A DNA stretch of 64,000 nucleotides, from positions 124,001-188,000 of the forward strand of contig NZ_BMKK01000002.1 of assembly GCF_014644295.1 (NCBI RefSeq), read 5' to 3'. Of this stretch, positions 46,564-55,187 are shown one piece after another. Below the pieces are notes generated by a model. The model was not told the DNA's origin. It saw only the letters and a list, made by a program, of their open reading frames with translations, and searched no databases. Position numbers and translations under genes: made by a program. Numbering within the stretch: position 1 is the first letter of the stretch; every line of letters starts with the position of its first letter. Origin of the DNA: Emticicia aquatilis. Its GTDB lineage: Bacteria > Bacteroidota > Bacteroidia > Cytophagales > Spirosomataceae.

Positions 46564-46875
46564 TTATAACTCTATATTCAAGACCCAACAATTTATAATT
46601 ACGACTTGAACTTTTCATCTGAATAAGTTTTTTTCTTTGTGATGAAAGTTAAACAGATATTTGATTGTTCGAAATAGGCTTTATTGATGCGATAGATTTA
46701 ACTAAAATTATTTAGCAAATATCCAATCGGTAGGAGAGATGTTGATTGGAAATATATTAAAAAAACAATCTTCTAAAGTATATTGTGATGATTTACTTGT
46801 CCCCATTCCCCATAGCGTAACCATTTAAAAGTGGAAAAAAAAGATTAAATTTCCCATCTTTTAAACGGTAAAAAA

Positions 46876-47148
46876 ATGAAGAAGAAAAATTTCACAGAGA
46901 GCCAGATTGTTGCAATTTTGAAGAGTCAAAATTCAGAAAAATCGGTAGAGTCACTTTGTAGAGAACATGGTATCGCACCAGCAACATACTACAATTGGAA
47001 AAACAAATATGGTGGAATGGAAAGTCAAGAACTTAAACGTATGCGAGATTTAGAGTCCGAAAATGCTCGTTTAAAAAAGTTGTTGGCAGATAAGAGCATT
47101 GATTATGACATACTCAAAGAAGGCTACGAAATGCTAAAAAAGATGTAG
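46876..47148 (+). CDS. IS3-family transposase OrfA (HTH)
   Basis: A 90-residue DNA-binding protein. HTH: FTESQIVAILKSQNSEKSVE, LCREHGIAPATYYNWKNKYG. The C-terminal leucine zipper RDLESENARLKKLLADKSID is standard for OrfA. Near the end CTA-AAA-AAG (47134-47142) is a slippery A6G site for programmed -1 frameshifting; the -1 frame continues DVAPPVHQKLVIEVSKK into OrfB. OrfA itself is intact. Confidence 0.93.
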   Translation: MKKKNFTESQIVAILKSQNSEKSVESLCREHGIAPATYYNWKNKYGGMESQELKRMRDLESENARLKKLLADKSIDYDILKEGYEMLKKM

Positions 47149-48009
47149 CCCCACCTGTTCATCAAAAGTTGGTTATTGAAGTTTCAAAGAAATTAGAAAA
47201 ATCAATAAGACATACATGCAGGGTCTTGGGGCAACGCAGAGAAACGCTTTATTATAGGCATAAACGAGTTAATGAGGATGAACAAATTCTGTCCGAGGTG
47301 AAGAGATTAAGCGGACTTTATGTAAATTGGGGATTTGGTTTAATTCATGGAAAGCTTCGATTAGAGGGGCACAAATGGGGAAAAAAGTTGGTCTATCGCA
47401 ACTATAAGGCTTTGGAACTCAATTTGAGAGTCCCACAAAAACGTAAGAAAATTAAAAGAGATAATCCAAATACGATTGCTGCTAAAGAAGTGAAGGAAGT
47501 CGGACCGCCGATGCGGTTGGTCATTAGATTTTCTGAGTGATGATGTCGTGGCAGAGAACAAGACACGCATACTTAACGTCATGGATGAGTATAGCAGAAA
47601 ATGCTTATTTGTAGATGCTAAACGAACTTATAAGGCAAAGGCTTTAGTCGAATCTTTAAAGTACCTTGTTCAAGCATATGGTTGCCCACGATATATTAGA
47701 TGCGATAATGGCCCAGAGTTAGTTAGTAAACAAATGGAAAAATTTTGCAAGACAAATCAGATAGAAATTCGCTTTACTCAGCCTGGTAAACCGATGCAAA
47801 ATGGGCTTGTTGAAAGATTGAATGGTACGATTAGGACTGAATGTTTAAATTTAAAGATATTCAAAACTATACCAGACATTCAGAAGGATTTGGATGAATG
47901 GTGGAACTCTTATAACTTTGGCAGACCACATTCGGCTCTCAAAGGTAAAACGCCACAAATGCTATGGGCTAAACAAGATTATCGCCAATCAAGAATGGTT
48001 GCGGCGTAA
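47136..48009 (+). pseudogene. IS3-family transposase OrfB, frameshifted
   Basis: OrfB enters by the -1 frameshift from orfA. The HTH_21 part (LGQRRETLYYRHKRVNEDEQ, LYVNWGFGLIHGKLRLEGHK) reads to KEV, then an extra G at 47502/47503 shifts the frame and a stop follows at 47538. In the +1 phase the conserved text is DRRCGWSLDFLSDDVVAENK, then ILNVMDEYSRKCLFVDAKRT, the second catalytic Asp in RCDNGPELVS and the Glu in NGLVERLNGTIRTE. So the DDE residues survive, but on two separate frames (47169-47540 and 47548-48009). A one-base insertion is the simplest explanation. Confidence 0.9.
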
Positions 48010-48121
48010 GGAGTGAGGACAGGTTCAAGTTAAAATTTATATTTCCAAATTCCTTTTAGAGAAAAAGGAGGTTTTGTATTTGCAAATTTGTTCATTATCT
48101 TTTCCATCAGGCTGTATTTTT

Positions 48122-48166
48122 AAATTTAAGGTTGTTTAAATAAATGATTTAAACAACCTTAAATTT
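48122..48166. terminator. perfect 20-bp palindromic hairpin after the LytTR gene
   Basis: AAATTTAAGGTTGTTTAAAT (48122-48141), five-base loop, and its exact complement ATTTAAACAACCTTAAATTT (48147-48166). It is 20 bases beyond the LytTR stop on the minus strand. The T run is short, so it may be a terminator, an RNA-stabilising end or an IS-related palindrome. Confidence 0.6.
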
Positions 48167-48186
48167 AGAGCGATTTATTAAAAATT

Positions 48187-48861
48187 TTAGGAAGTAATAT
48201 TATTTGCTTTAGATTTAAAGCTACTAATTAATCGTCGAGAAACTTTAAAAGGGTGTATTCCAATTCTTAATTCAGCAAACCTTTTTTTAGTATTTATCCG
48301 AAAGAAACTTATATGCTCAATATTAATAATACAACCTCTACTAATGCGTATAAATTTTGAACTATGTAATAATTTTTCTTCAAAAGTTGTGAGTGTTTCA
48401 TAAACGTAAGATATGGAGTTATCTTTAAAATAAATATCCGTTGTTTTTCCTGTACGAACGATGAATTTTATATTTTCTACTTCAATATTATTAAATTTTA
48501 TTTTCTTTTTTTCTGAAATTTGAGGATTTATCTCTGACACCTCAGCATCATTTTTTTTATTAATTAATATTTGGTATGCTAATTTAATAGATGGTAAATA
48601 CTTTTTAGAAACTATATTGTTAAAAAAAAGTTTTTCTAAATTGTACTTAGATGAATCAATTAAAAAGTTTAAATTTATTATTTTAGACTCATTAATTTTT
48701 GAAAACTGGGTATGTTGTAGTAAAAAGAAATTTATATCCTCCACAAAAGCATATTTTTCCCAATCGGCTTCATTTTCTTTACATAAATACCAATAATTTT
48801 GTTTTTTTTGTAAAAATTGAAAATCGTCAATATTTTCTAAATCCTTATAATTCCTTAACAT
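48187..48861 (-). CDS. LytTR-domain regulator with unknown N-terminal domain
   Basis: A 224-residue protein. The C-terminal ~100 residues are a LytTR domain: VENIKFIVRTGKTTDIYFKD, SYVYETLTTFEEKLLHSSKF, then IRISRGCIINIEHISFFRIN and PFKVSRRLISSF. The first ~110 residues have no receiver motif and are not recognised; they are rich in Phe, Lys and Asn. It starts 57 bases after the last small secreted gene on the same strand, so it is probably part of that operon and may feed back on it. Low GC like its neighbours. Confidence 0.85.
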   Translation of the reverse strand: MLRNYKDLENIDDFQFLQKKQNYWYLCKENEADWEKYAFVEDINFFLLQHTQFSKINESKIINLNFLIDSSKYNLEKLFFNNIVSKKYLPSIKLAYQILINKKNDAEVSEINPQISEKKKIKFNNIEVENIKFIVRTGKTTDIYFKDNSISYVYETLTTFEEKLLHSSKFIRISRGCIINIEHISFFRINTKKRFAELRIGIHPFKVSRRLISSFKSKANNITS

Positions 48862-48918
48862 TTTTAATCTGAAATTTAGTGCTAAAAATATAAATGATTT
48901 TTATATATGAATTATCAT

Positions 48919-49422
48919 CTATAACGAAGCAGAAATTGTATAATAAACTGTTGTTGAATATGTTTGTACTGGTAATAAAACTGATATGCCACTTATTTTA
49001 TAGCTAATTTGTACAGATAATCGGTCTTTTATTCCACTGAAAAAAGTTTGTGGTATAATTGTTATTTCTTGATACGCCGTGGTTCCACTTGGATATATTG
49101 AAGCTCCGGAAGCAAATGAACTTCCATCATTAGTTTTGTTAACCCATAGTCTTAGATTAGCATTCCAAGTGAGAGGCACACTTGCAACTGATAATTGCCA
49201 ATTAGAACATCCATCAGAATTGGTAATATTTACGGTAAGGTTACCTTGTGTTCGTGCGATTGTAAGGTCACTACTTTCGTAATCTAATCCTGTTCGACTG
49301 CTCGGTAGAGGAGTAAGAGTTTCGGATGACGAAGTTCCTATTAGGCTAATCGTAGGAGTACACTGAGAAAAAGTATCTATAATGGTACTACAAAAAAAAC
49401 ATAAGTATAATAATTGTTTCAT
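48919..49422 (-). CDS. small secreted beta protein, candidate fibre tip/minor subunit
   Basis: A 167-residue protein with a signal peptide (MKQLLYLCFFCSTIIDTFSQ). The mature part begins CTPTISLIGTSSSETLTPLP and is rich in Ser, Thr and Val with alternating hydrophobic residues. It contains two Cys (CTPTI, DGCSNW), possibly a disulphide as in fimbrial subunits. It ends with an alternating strand, TYSTTVYYTISASL. It is only 6 bases from the preceding gene. Family not recognised; a pilin-like role is inferred from position, size and fold-like pattern. Confidence 0.75.
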   Translation of the reverse strand: MKQLLYLCFFCSTIIDTFSQCTPTISLIGTSSSETLTPLPSSRTGLDYESSDLTIARTQGNLTVNITNSDGCSNWQLSVASVPLTWNANLRLWVNKTNDGSSFASGASIYPSGTTAYQEITIIPQTFFSGIKDRLSVQISYKISGISVLLPVQTYSTTVYYTISASL

Positions 49423-49428
49423 TTATTT

Positions 49429-49944
49429 TTAAGTTATAGTAAAGGTGATACTTAGGTTTGTATTTCCTTCTCTTAAAAGACTGTAATCAGAGATGACTAA
49501 TTCAAATTTTATATTATATCCATATCCACTACCTTGGCCTGTATATGCTCCGCCAATATTAGAAATTATAACTTGTGGACTTGTTGATAGATTTACTGAA
49601 GATACACTGCTACCAAGAACTCCCGCACCTCCACTTGCTGGACTAATAGTTAACTTTAGTGCCATTCCACTCGGAATACTTCCAGATGTAATTTGAGCAT
49701 AAATCGTACGGGTTAATGAAAACGGTACGGCAGATGTGAAATTAATCCATTTGGATGTGTTGCTACCAACAACTCGTATTGATTCTCCAGCAATTGTTGG
49801 AGAGGTTACTACTAAATTAAACACCGAATTATCTGGAGCAAGTGATATATAAGCGACTTCAGTAACAGTTGCAGATAAAGATGCAGTTTGCCCAAAGCAG
49901 ACCGTTTGAAAAAAAAAGAATACTATTAATTTAATAAACTTCAT
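49429..49944 (-). CDS. small secreted beta protein, candidate fibre subunit
   Basis: From the ATG at 49944 (MKFIKLIVFFFFQTVCFGQT) it is 171 residues with a good signal peptide; the upstream extension to 49986 is unlikely. Mature text VTEVAYISLAPDNSVFNLVV, IRVVGSNTSKWINFTSAVPF, RTIYAQITSGSIPSGMALKL shares the layout of the 207-residue pilin-like protein at 54110-54733 (TNRAIYVTAST...ITLKVV). It ends with strands FELVISDYSLLREGNTNLSI and TFTIT. No Cys in the mature part. Fits a DUF4402/SCPU-like beta-sandwich, but the family is uncertain. Confidence 0.75.
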   Translation of the reverse strand: MKFIKLIVFFFFQTVCFGQTASLSATVTEVAYISLAPDNSVFNLVVTSPTIAGESIRVVGSNTSKWINFTSAVPFSLTRTIYAQITSGSIPSGMALKLTISPASGGAGVLGSSVSSVNLSTSPQVIISNIGGAYTGQGSGYGYNIKFELVISDYSLLREGNTNLSITFTIT

Positions 49945-50060
49945 ATAATTATAAGAATTAATTAACTTGCCATATAGCTTTATCAAGCAAATTCACGTAT
50001 AAGATTGGGTAAATACTGCAAATAATATGTTTTCATTATCGACTATTTAGCTTATAATCG

Positions 50061-52946
50061 TCAATTTTTTATTAATCTATAATTTGTTTTTTTCTTAGAA
50101 TTCTGATTTCGAGCTGTTTTTTTAGTTTGTTTTACATTTTTTACATTTGGCTTAGATTTCGGTACTGCAAGAGTAGGTCTGTTAAATTTTTTGTATGATG
50201 AATTAGTTGCAGAAAAATCTTTTTTATTCTCTCTTTTATCAGTCAGGTTAAAAGTTGTAGGACTAAACTCAATTGTACGCTTATAATTTTCGATGGTAAA
50301 ATCCACCTCTATACGATTATCCTCAACTACTTCGATTGATTGAGTAGCATCTGAAATAGAATAATCTTCTTGATTTCCTCCAATAACGCTCGCTGTTATT
50401 AACCATTTACCTGGTTTAACTTGTTTACATGAGAATTCATCATCTTTATTAACTTTGGTATAGAATGTTTCTTCATCATTTGATACTTTTATTAAAACTG
50501 AGGGTTTTGATTTTCTTTCATCGTTATCAACATTTACAAAGAATACCTTCCCCACAATTGAGCCCGTCTTGGTCAGTGATAAATTTATTTGTTTTGTGCT
50601 ATCCCCTTTGAGGTCCACTTCTAAAGGGAGCCTAAGATTTGCTATGACTCCCTGAGGTACACTTGCTTTATCAATGTCTATATAGTATTTATCTGATATT
50701 AAATTTTTAAAGTAAAACTTTCCGTCTTTATCTGAAACATATTTTCTGTCTCCCAGAGTTATGACAATTCCTTCTTTTTTGAGTCCAGCAGATGTCAGTG
50801 ATATTTGTCCTTGTATATTACCTAAATTCTTTACTCGTGATATAGGAGCATTTAATAAATACGAATACTTTAAAACAAAATACAATGTGTTTTGCATTGA
50901 AGCGTTAAATCCTGGAATAAGTGTTTTTCCTCCTAATAATTGGAAAGTATGCTTTTTAAGGTTTAAATTAACCGTTGTATAGAGGAGACTTTGGGTCTGA
51001 GTGAGTTCATCAAGAGCATAGTTACTTCTATAATTGAAATAGGCATTGAGTTTATTATTTACAGGTAATCTGAGAGATGCACCGTAATAAAAATAGTCAG
51101 TAAGTATGTTTTGAGCCGAGAACCTGCTCGTTCGGTCATGTTGTAAATAAACACCAGCCCAAGCCCATGGAAAAATACGCACTTCAGGTTGTATTACATT
51201 AGATATATTTTGTCTTATAATAGAAGGGTCATCTAAAGTTAACAGATTTTTGGCTTTTCCAAATCGTCCTTCATACCAAATATTTATTCTTGTGCCGTTT
51301 AGGTTGTATGCCAATCGAGCATATTCTTGTTGATAGAAAAAACGTTTAGGTTCCATTCTATCTTCATTTTTTTGCCAGTTATAGCTTAGATTTATACTAC
51401 TATTCTGGTTAATATTATAACCCGCATATCCCATAAAGTTTGTGCTGAAAGGAGAAGTGCTAAAATTGATTACATCCATACTGGGATTTAATCGCATGAT
51501 ATTGGCATTTACTCCCAAGCTTACTTTTTTACTTACATTTGCAGAAATACTGTTTGATAATAAATAGCTATTTCTAAAATAGCCATAAAACTCTTTCCCG
51601 GAATAAATGAAATTACCTCCGTAATTTAGTTTTCTGATATTAAATCCAATCTTTGTTAAGGCTGCAAAATCATATTTTTTACTATACATACTTCCTGTAA
51701 TCTCTGATTCAAAATTGAATCTTTCTGTTCTGTAATTAGTTGCAAGTCCAACTAAATTTACCCATACAAACCGCCTGATTTGTGTATATTTAGAAGAATA
51801 ATCTATGGAGAGACGCAACTTGGGATTTGGGATAAAGTATAGACTTCCTCCGAATGTAGTTTTTTGTTCATTAAAAAACCTCGGATACGTATAAAAAGCA
51901 TATATGCCAACTTTATTATAGCGAGTTTCAATGTTGGCCCCTCTACCAAATCGACCGTTTTCCATCAATTGATTTAACTGAAGAGTAAAATCACCTAATT
52001 GAACGCTTGACATAAACTTATTTTTGCTGTATTTATACCTTAGAGTATAAATATCATAACTACCTAAAAATGGGATATTGAAATTGGTAGGACCGTGTAT
52101 GAAGAAGTTTAATAAATGTCTGTTGGCTTTATCTAAATACCCATTCCCACTAATGTCTGCTTGAACACCGTATGTAGCTTTTTTATTAACAAAATACATT
52201 GTACTCCAAAAACCTACATTTATAGGAAAACGGTTATATAGTTCAGTCTTTTTTATCTTTTTTGAATATACTAAAATAGAATTTGTAAAAGTTATAGGTT
52301 TTAGTGAATCTTTTAGAATTGCCTTAATGCCAAATGTATAATTGAAAGAATTAGTCTCTCCTTCTGGAATCAAAAGTTTAGTAAAAATCTTTGTAGATTC
52401 ATTAGGATTTATTCCATTAATTTCGCTTTTCCCATCAATTTTTCCCCCAAGTGCTTCTAATTTTAAGTTATCTTTAATATTACCTCGGTTTTCCACTAAG
52501 TATTCAACTTTTAAACTATCGCCTTCTTTAGCGGATTCTGGCAGTAAAACTGGTGAAATAATGATTTTTCTGACCGATAAAACTTGAACCTGAAAAGGTT
52601 TTTCAATGCGGTAGCCTGATGCGGTGCTTATTAGAATCCGAGATGTGATAGTTCCAGGTGGTGAAAATTCAGATGTATTGATAGAAAATATATACTTTAC
52701 TTTTTTCTGACCAATGAGTGTTTCTGGTTCTTTTTTAGAGAGTACTTCCCATGTATCAGGTACTTTTAAGGATACTGTCATTTTTTCTTTGAATGTAGAT
52801 GAAGTTTCTACATCAAATATTAAATTGAAATATGAACCTGGAGCAATTCTTTTAGGTATATTTACTATGCTTACCCTTATACCACTTTGTGATAAACACA
52901 AGCTGGAATGTAAAAAGAAAAATAGAATATAGCAGCACTTTTTCAC
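50061..52946 (-). CDS. usher-like outer-membrane barrel with Ig and carboxypeptidase-regulatory domains
   Basis: A 961-residue protein. Signal peptide ~1-20. Residues ~22-225 are two Ig-like (NEW3-type) domains (VPDTWEVLSKKEPETLIGQK; VEYLVENRGNIKDNLKLEAL). Residues ~235-725 show many amphipathic strands with aromatic girdles (YTLRYKYSKNKFMSSVQLGD, YGGNFIYSGKEFYGYFRNSY, LNAYFNYRSNYALDELTQTQ), i.e. an outer-membrane barrel. Two CarboxypepD_reg/CNA-B-like domains follow (IQGQISLTSAGLKKEGIVIT; GSIVGKVFFVNVDNDERKSK), then a basic Lys/Asn tail. Fimbrial ushers of the alternative CS1/Tcf type share this barrel-plus-beta-domain plan. Gene order chaperone-usher-subunits supports that reading. It could instead be a non-secretory porin-like protein. 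Confidence 0.75.
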   Translation of the reverse strand: MKKCCYILFFFLHSSLCLSQSGIRVSIVNIPKRIAPGSYFNLIFDVETSSTFKEKMTVSLKVPDTWEVLSKKEPETLIGQKKVKYIFSINTSEFSPPGTITSRILISTASGYRIEKPFQVQVLSVRKIIISPVLLPESAKEGDSLKVEYLVENRGNIKDNLKLEALGGKIDGKSEINGINPNESTKIFTKLLIPEGETNSFNYTFGIKAILKDSLKPITFTNSILVYSKKIKKTELYNRFPINVGFWSTMYFVNKKATYGVQADISGNGYLDKANRHLLNFFIHGPTNFNIPFLGSYDIYTLRYKYSKNKFMSSVQLGDFTLQLNQLMENGRFGRGANIETRYNKVGIYAFYTYPRFFNEQKTTFGGSLYFIPNPKLRLSIDYSSKYTQIRRFVWVNLVGLATNYRTERFNFESEITGSMYSKKYDFAALTKIGFNIRKLNYGGNFIYSGKEFYGYFRNSYLLSNSISANVSKKVSLGVNANIMRLNPSMDVINFSTSPFSTNFMGYAGYNINQNSSINLSYNWQKNEDRMEPKRFFYQQEYARLAYNLNGTRINIWYEGRFGKAKNLLTLDDPSIIRQNISNVIQPEVRIFPWAWAGVYLQHDRTSRFSAQNILTDYFYYGASLRLPVNNKLNAYFNYRSNYALDELTQTQSLLYTTVNLNLKKHTFQLLGGKTLIPGFNASMQNTLYFVLKYSYLLNAPISRVKNLGNIQGQISLTSAGLKKEGIVITLGDRKYVSDKDGKFYFKNLISDKYYIDIDKASVPQGVIANLRLPLEVDLKGDSTKQINLSLTKTGSIVGKVFFVNVDNDERKSKPSVLIKVSNDEETFYTKVNKDDEFSCKQVKPGKWLITASVIGGNQEDYSISDATQSIEVVEDNRIEVDFTIENYKRTIEFSPTTFNLTDKRENKKDFSATNSSYKKFNRPTLAVPKSKPNVKNVKQTKKTARNQNSKKKTNYRLIKN

Positions 52947-53253
52947 ACTTTATAGAAGTTAACTCATTAAATAATATGGTGTACTTTGGAGGTTGACCAA
53001 ATAAGTAATATTTGTCAATTGTTTTTTATGATTTTAATTGTTTGATACTTTATTTGTGTCAGTTAAGAATGAAGAGCAATCACAAAAAGAATCAAACCAT
53101 CAGGATAATTATTAGTTAATACTCAGCTTACTATACTATTGAGTGATATCATTTTAAATTAATATAGACCATTTTTTAAATATTCATCTCGCTTAAATAA
53201 AAGATTATATTGTATTGTGATGTCTTGATAACACAATAATGTTATAGTGAAGT
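52947..53253. other. 307-base spacer between chaperone-like and usher-like genes
   Basis: AT-rich, with no frame of note, no hairpin with a T run and no clear TAnnTTTG box on the minus strand. It could hold a processing site that sets different levels of chaperone/subunit and barrel. Confidence 0.3.
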
Positions 53254-54021
53254 TTATTCAATTTTTATGCTGATATTCGAGCCAAATATTTTTTTTCCAG
53301 TATCAGATATAATAACACCATCATATTTGCCTGGAGGTAAATTTTTTACTTCTATATCATATGTGTTACATCGAGTAGGATAAATTCTCTTACTTTCTGC
53401 CTTAGCAACTTGAATTTTTGTTCCCTTAGAATCATACACTTCTAACTGCACCTTTACAGGTACAGCAAAAAAACCTGTATTCTCTAATTCAACTTTTACT
53501 ATTCTACCATTGGAATTATTTTTGGTTAAGGAAACATTTCTGTAAACCAATTTTGGCGATTCAAATGAACCTAAATCAACAATAATTTGAATAGCATACC
53601 TTGCCTTATTTTGAACTTTTAAATCTCTATCAGAAGAAACGATAGGGTCTCCCGGTTCTACCATAGCTGCTCCCCAATATGTACCTGATGTAATATTATT
53701 TGGTAGGTTTATTCTATATGTTAGATTAAACTCTTCTTTTGGATTAAGAGTCTTTTCATCAACATCAAACTCTAACCATTCATTTAAACTCCTATCGTGA
53801 TTTTGAGTATCTGAAAAAAAAGCACCGCTTCCACAGATAAACATAATATTGTATTTAGATGATGTAAAAGCTTGAGGGGTCTTTCCTATATTCTTCAATT
53901 TAATTTGTCCGACAATTTGCCCATTAGGAGATGATTGGTAAACATGGCTTAATCCATTTGTTATGACTATCTGTGCGTATGTATTAATAGGAAGAAAAAT
54001 AATTAGGAAGTACTTTTTCAT
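53254..54021 (-). CDS. periplasmic chaperone-like two-Ig-domain protein
   Basis: A 255-residue exported protein. The signal peptide is MKKYFLIIFLPINTYAQ. Domain 1 (~17-125) has LSHVYQSSPNGQIVGQIKLK, SLNEWLEFDVDEKTLNPKEE and LTYRINLPNNITSGTYWGAA, the layout of PapD-like chaperones and of the Gram-positive WxL-interacting (DUF916) proteins. Domain 2 (~126-255) is a second beta-sandwich: RYAIQIIVDLGSFESPKLVY, VELENTGFFAVPVKVQLEVY and NLPPGKYDGVIISDTGKKIF. The size equals that of fimbrial chaperones. It lies between the pilin-like gene and the barrel gene. I infer it shepherds the small beta proteins to the barrel. Confidence 0.75.
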   Translation of the reverse strand: MKKYFLIIFLPINTYAQIVITNGLSHVYQSSPNGQIVGQIKLKNIGKTPQAFTSSKYNIMFICGSGAFFSDTQNHDRSLNEWLEFDVDEKTLNPKEEFNLTYRINLPNNITSGTYWGAAMVEPGDPIVSSDRDLKVQNKARYAIQIIVDLGSFESPKLVYRNVSLTKNNSNGRIVKVELENTGFFAVPVKVQLEVYDSKGTKIQVAKAESKRIYPTRCNTYDIEVKNLPPGKYDGVIISDTGKKIFGSNISIKIE

Positions 54022-54109
54022 TTATTATTTAACAATTTTATATATATCCTTAAATAACATAATGATATTTAAGGATATATAGTTAATTTTAATTAACTCC
54101 TTAGTGATA

Positions 54110-54733
54110 TTAGATTGTATCAGCCAATGTGTAAACAACTGCAACTGTATAGGTGTCAGCTCTTAATGCTGCATATTGTGCTGATGTTATTCCTGACATT
54201 GTTGTGGAATAAGTGAGTGCAGCACCTGAAGTGGCTGTGGTACCAGTAAACCCACTTGTGATACCGCTAATCAGCTTTGGAGTACTTGATACTGGGTTTC
54301 CAGTTGAAACTATTCCAGTTACACCTGATGTTTGAGGAGTAACGATATTTATCACACCACCAGTTGCACCAAGATTACCATTACTTGTGATACCTGCGGC
54401 ATCAACTACTGGTACTGTTGCTACTACTTTTAAAGTAATACCTGCTAAACTCGTCTCTGAAGTTGATGCTGTTACGTAAATAGCTCTATTAGTGGAAGCG
54501 GCATTCATCATTGACGAATATTGTAGATAGATAGGTGTTGCTGAGCTAACATCGGCCATATTTGCACCAGCAGTTGTAGGAGCTACGTAGGTCAGATTCT
54601 GTGTACTATTACCGACGATTGCAATTAAGGTAACTGATGGAATAACAACATTTACAGTTTGAGTAACTTGTGTTTGTGCATAAGAACGGCCAAATGCAAT
54701 TAAAAGAACGATTAATAAAGCAGTTTTTTTCAT
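54110..54733 (-). CDS. pilin-like secreted protein, candidate major fibre subunit
   Basis: From the ATG at 54733 (MKKTALLIVLLIAFGRSYAQ) it is 207 residues. The mature part is a Thr/Ser/Val-rich beta protein with almost no charged residues and no Cys: VTQTVNVVIPSVTLIAIVGN, TPIYLQYSSMMNAASTNRAI, TSETSLAGITLKVVATVPVV. It ends LRADTYTVAVVYTLADTI, where the xGxYxDxVxVxVxY-like final strand recalls spore-coat-U/fimbrial subunits. A 21-bp-period LytTR-type repeat lies 174-215 bases upstream. First gene of the cluster, which fits a major subunit. Family not firmly recognised (DUF4402-like). Confidence 0.75.
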   Translation of the reverse strand: MKKTALLIVLLIAFGRSYAQTQVTQTVNVVIPSVTLIAIVGNSTQNLTYVAPTTAGANMADVSSATPIYLQYSSMMNAASTNRAIYVTASTSETSLAGITLKVVATVPVVDAAGITSNGNLGATGGVINIVTPQTSGVTGIVSTGNPVSSTPKLISGITSGFTGTTATSGAALTYSTTMSGITSAQYAALRADTYTVAVVYTLADTI

Positions 54734-54906
54734 TTGTTTTTTTTTTAAGTGTAAAAAATATGGAGTTGATTTAAAATTCAAAAAGAGTATAATATTAATC
54801 ATAGAATTAAATCTATTTTTAATAACTTATTATTCTTAACTATTACCTTACACTATTTTTTATTTCCCTAACTATTCACAAATAACATTGAGCAATAACT
54901 CAACTA

Positions 54907-54948
54907 CAAATTATATCGTTAGAGGGACACTAATAATCGGCAAATGGA
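54907..54948 (-). promoter_or_regulatory. candidate LytTR operator upstream of the pilin-like gene
   Basis: Two 21-base units read on the minus strand: TCCATTTGCCGATTAT (from 54948) and TCCCTCTAACGATATA (from 54927). Position matches (TCC, T, T, CGAT) recur with period 21. Same orientation as the gene. The remaining spacer 54734-55187 is AT-rich with nothing else recognised. Confidence 0.55.
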
Positions 54949-55187
54949 AAAATTTTGCTACTTATGATGAAATAGTATAACCAATTGAAAGCAGAAAATG
55001 TAATTGATTTAATTTTATACAATATTGGCAGGAATGATGATTTCTATTGTTACAATTGTATGTATTCAATAATAATTAAAATAAGAGAGAAAAAAGATTT
55101 GTAAAGAAGTCAGAAGTAAGTATGGCAATGCTGGGAAATAAATATATTATTTGAAATAAAATTATTAACTTACATGTATATACGTAT

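Larger units (their letters stand above)
46798..48021 (+). mobile_element. IS3-family insertion sequence (IS150-like), damaged
   Basis: The element holds orfA and orfB with an IS3-type layout. Imperfect terminal inverted repeats are TGTCCCCATTCCCC at the left end (46798) and, read inwards from the right end (48021), TGTCCTCACTCCTT. A clear target duplication could not be confirmed. orfB carries a single-base frameshift, so this copy cannot encode a full transposase. It sits at the border between the ATP synthase genes and the AT-rich accessory region. Confidence 0.85.

Noticed and set aside
52947-53253. LytTR-type repeat before the usher-like gene (AACCATCAGGATAATTAT)
   Set aside because: Only one weak half-site and no second copy at period 21.
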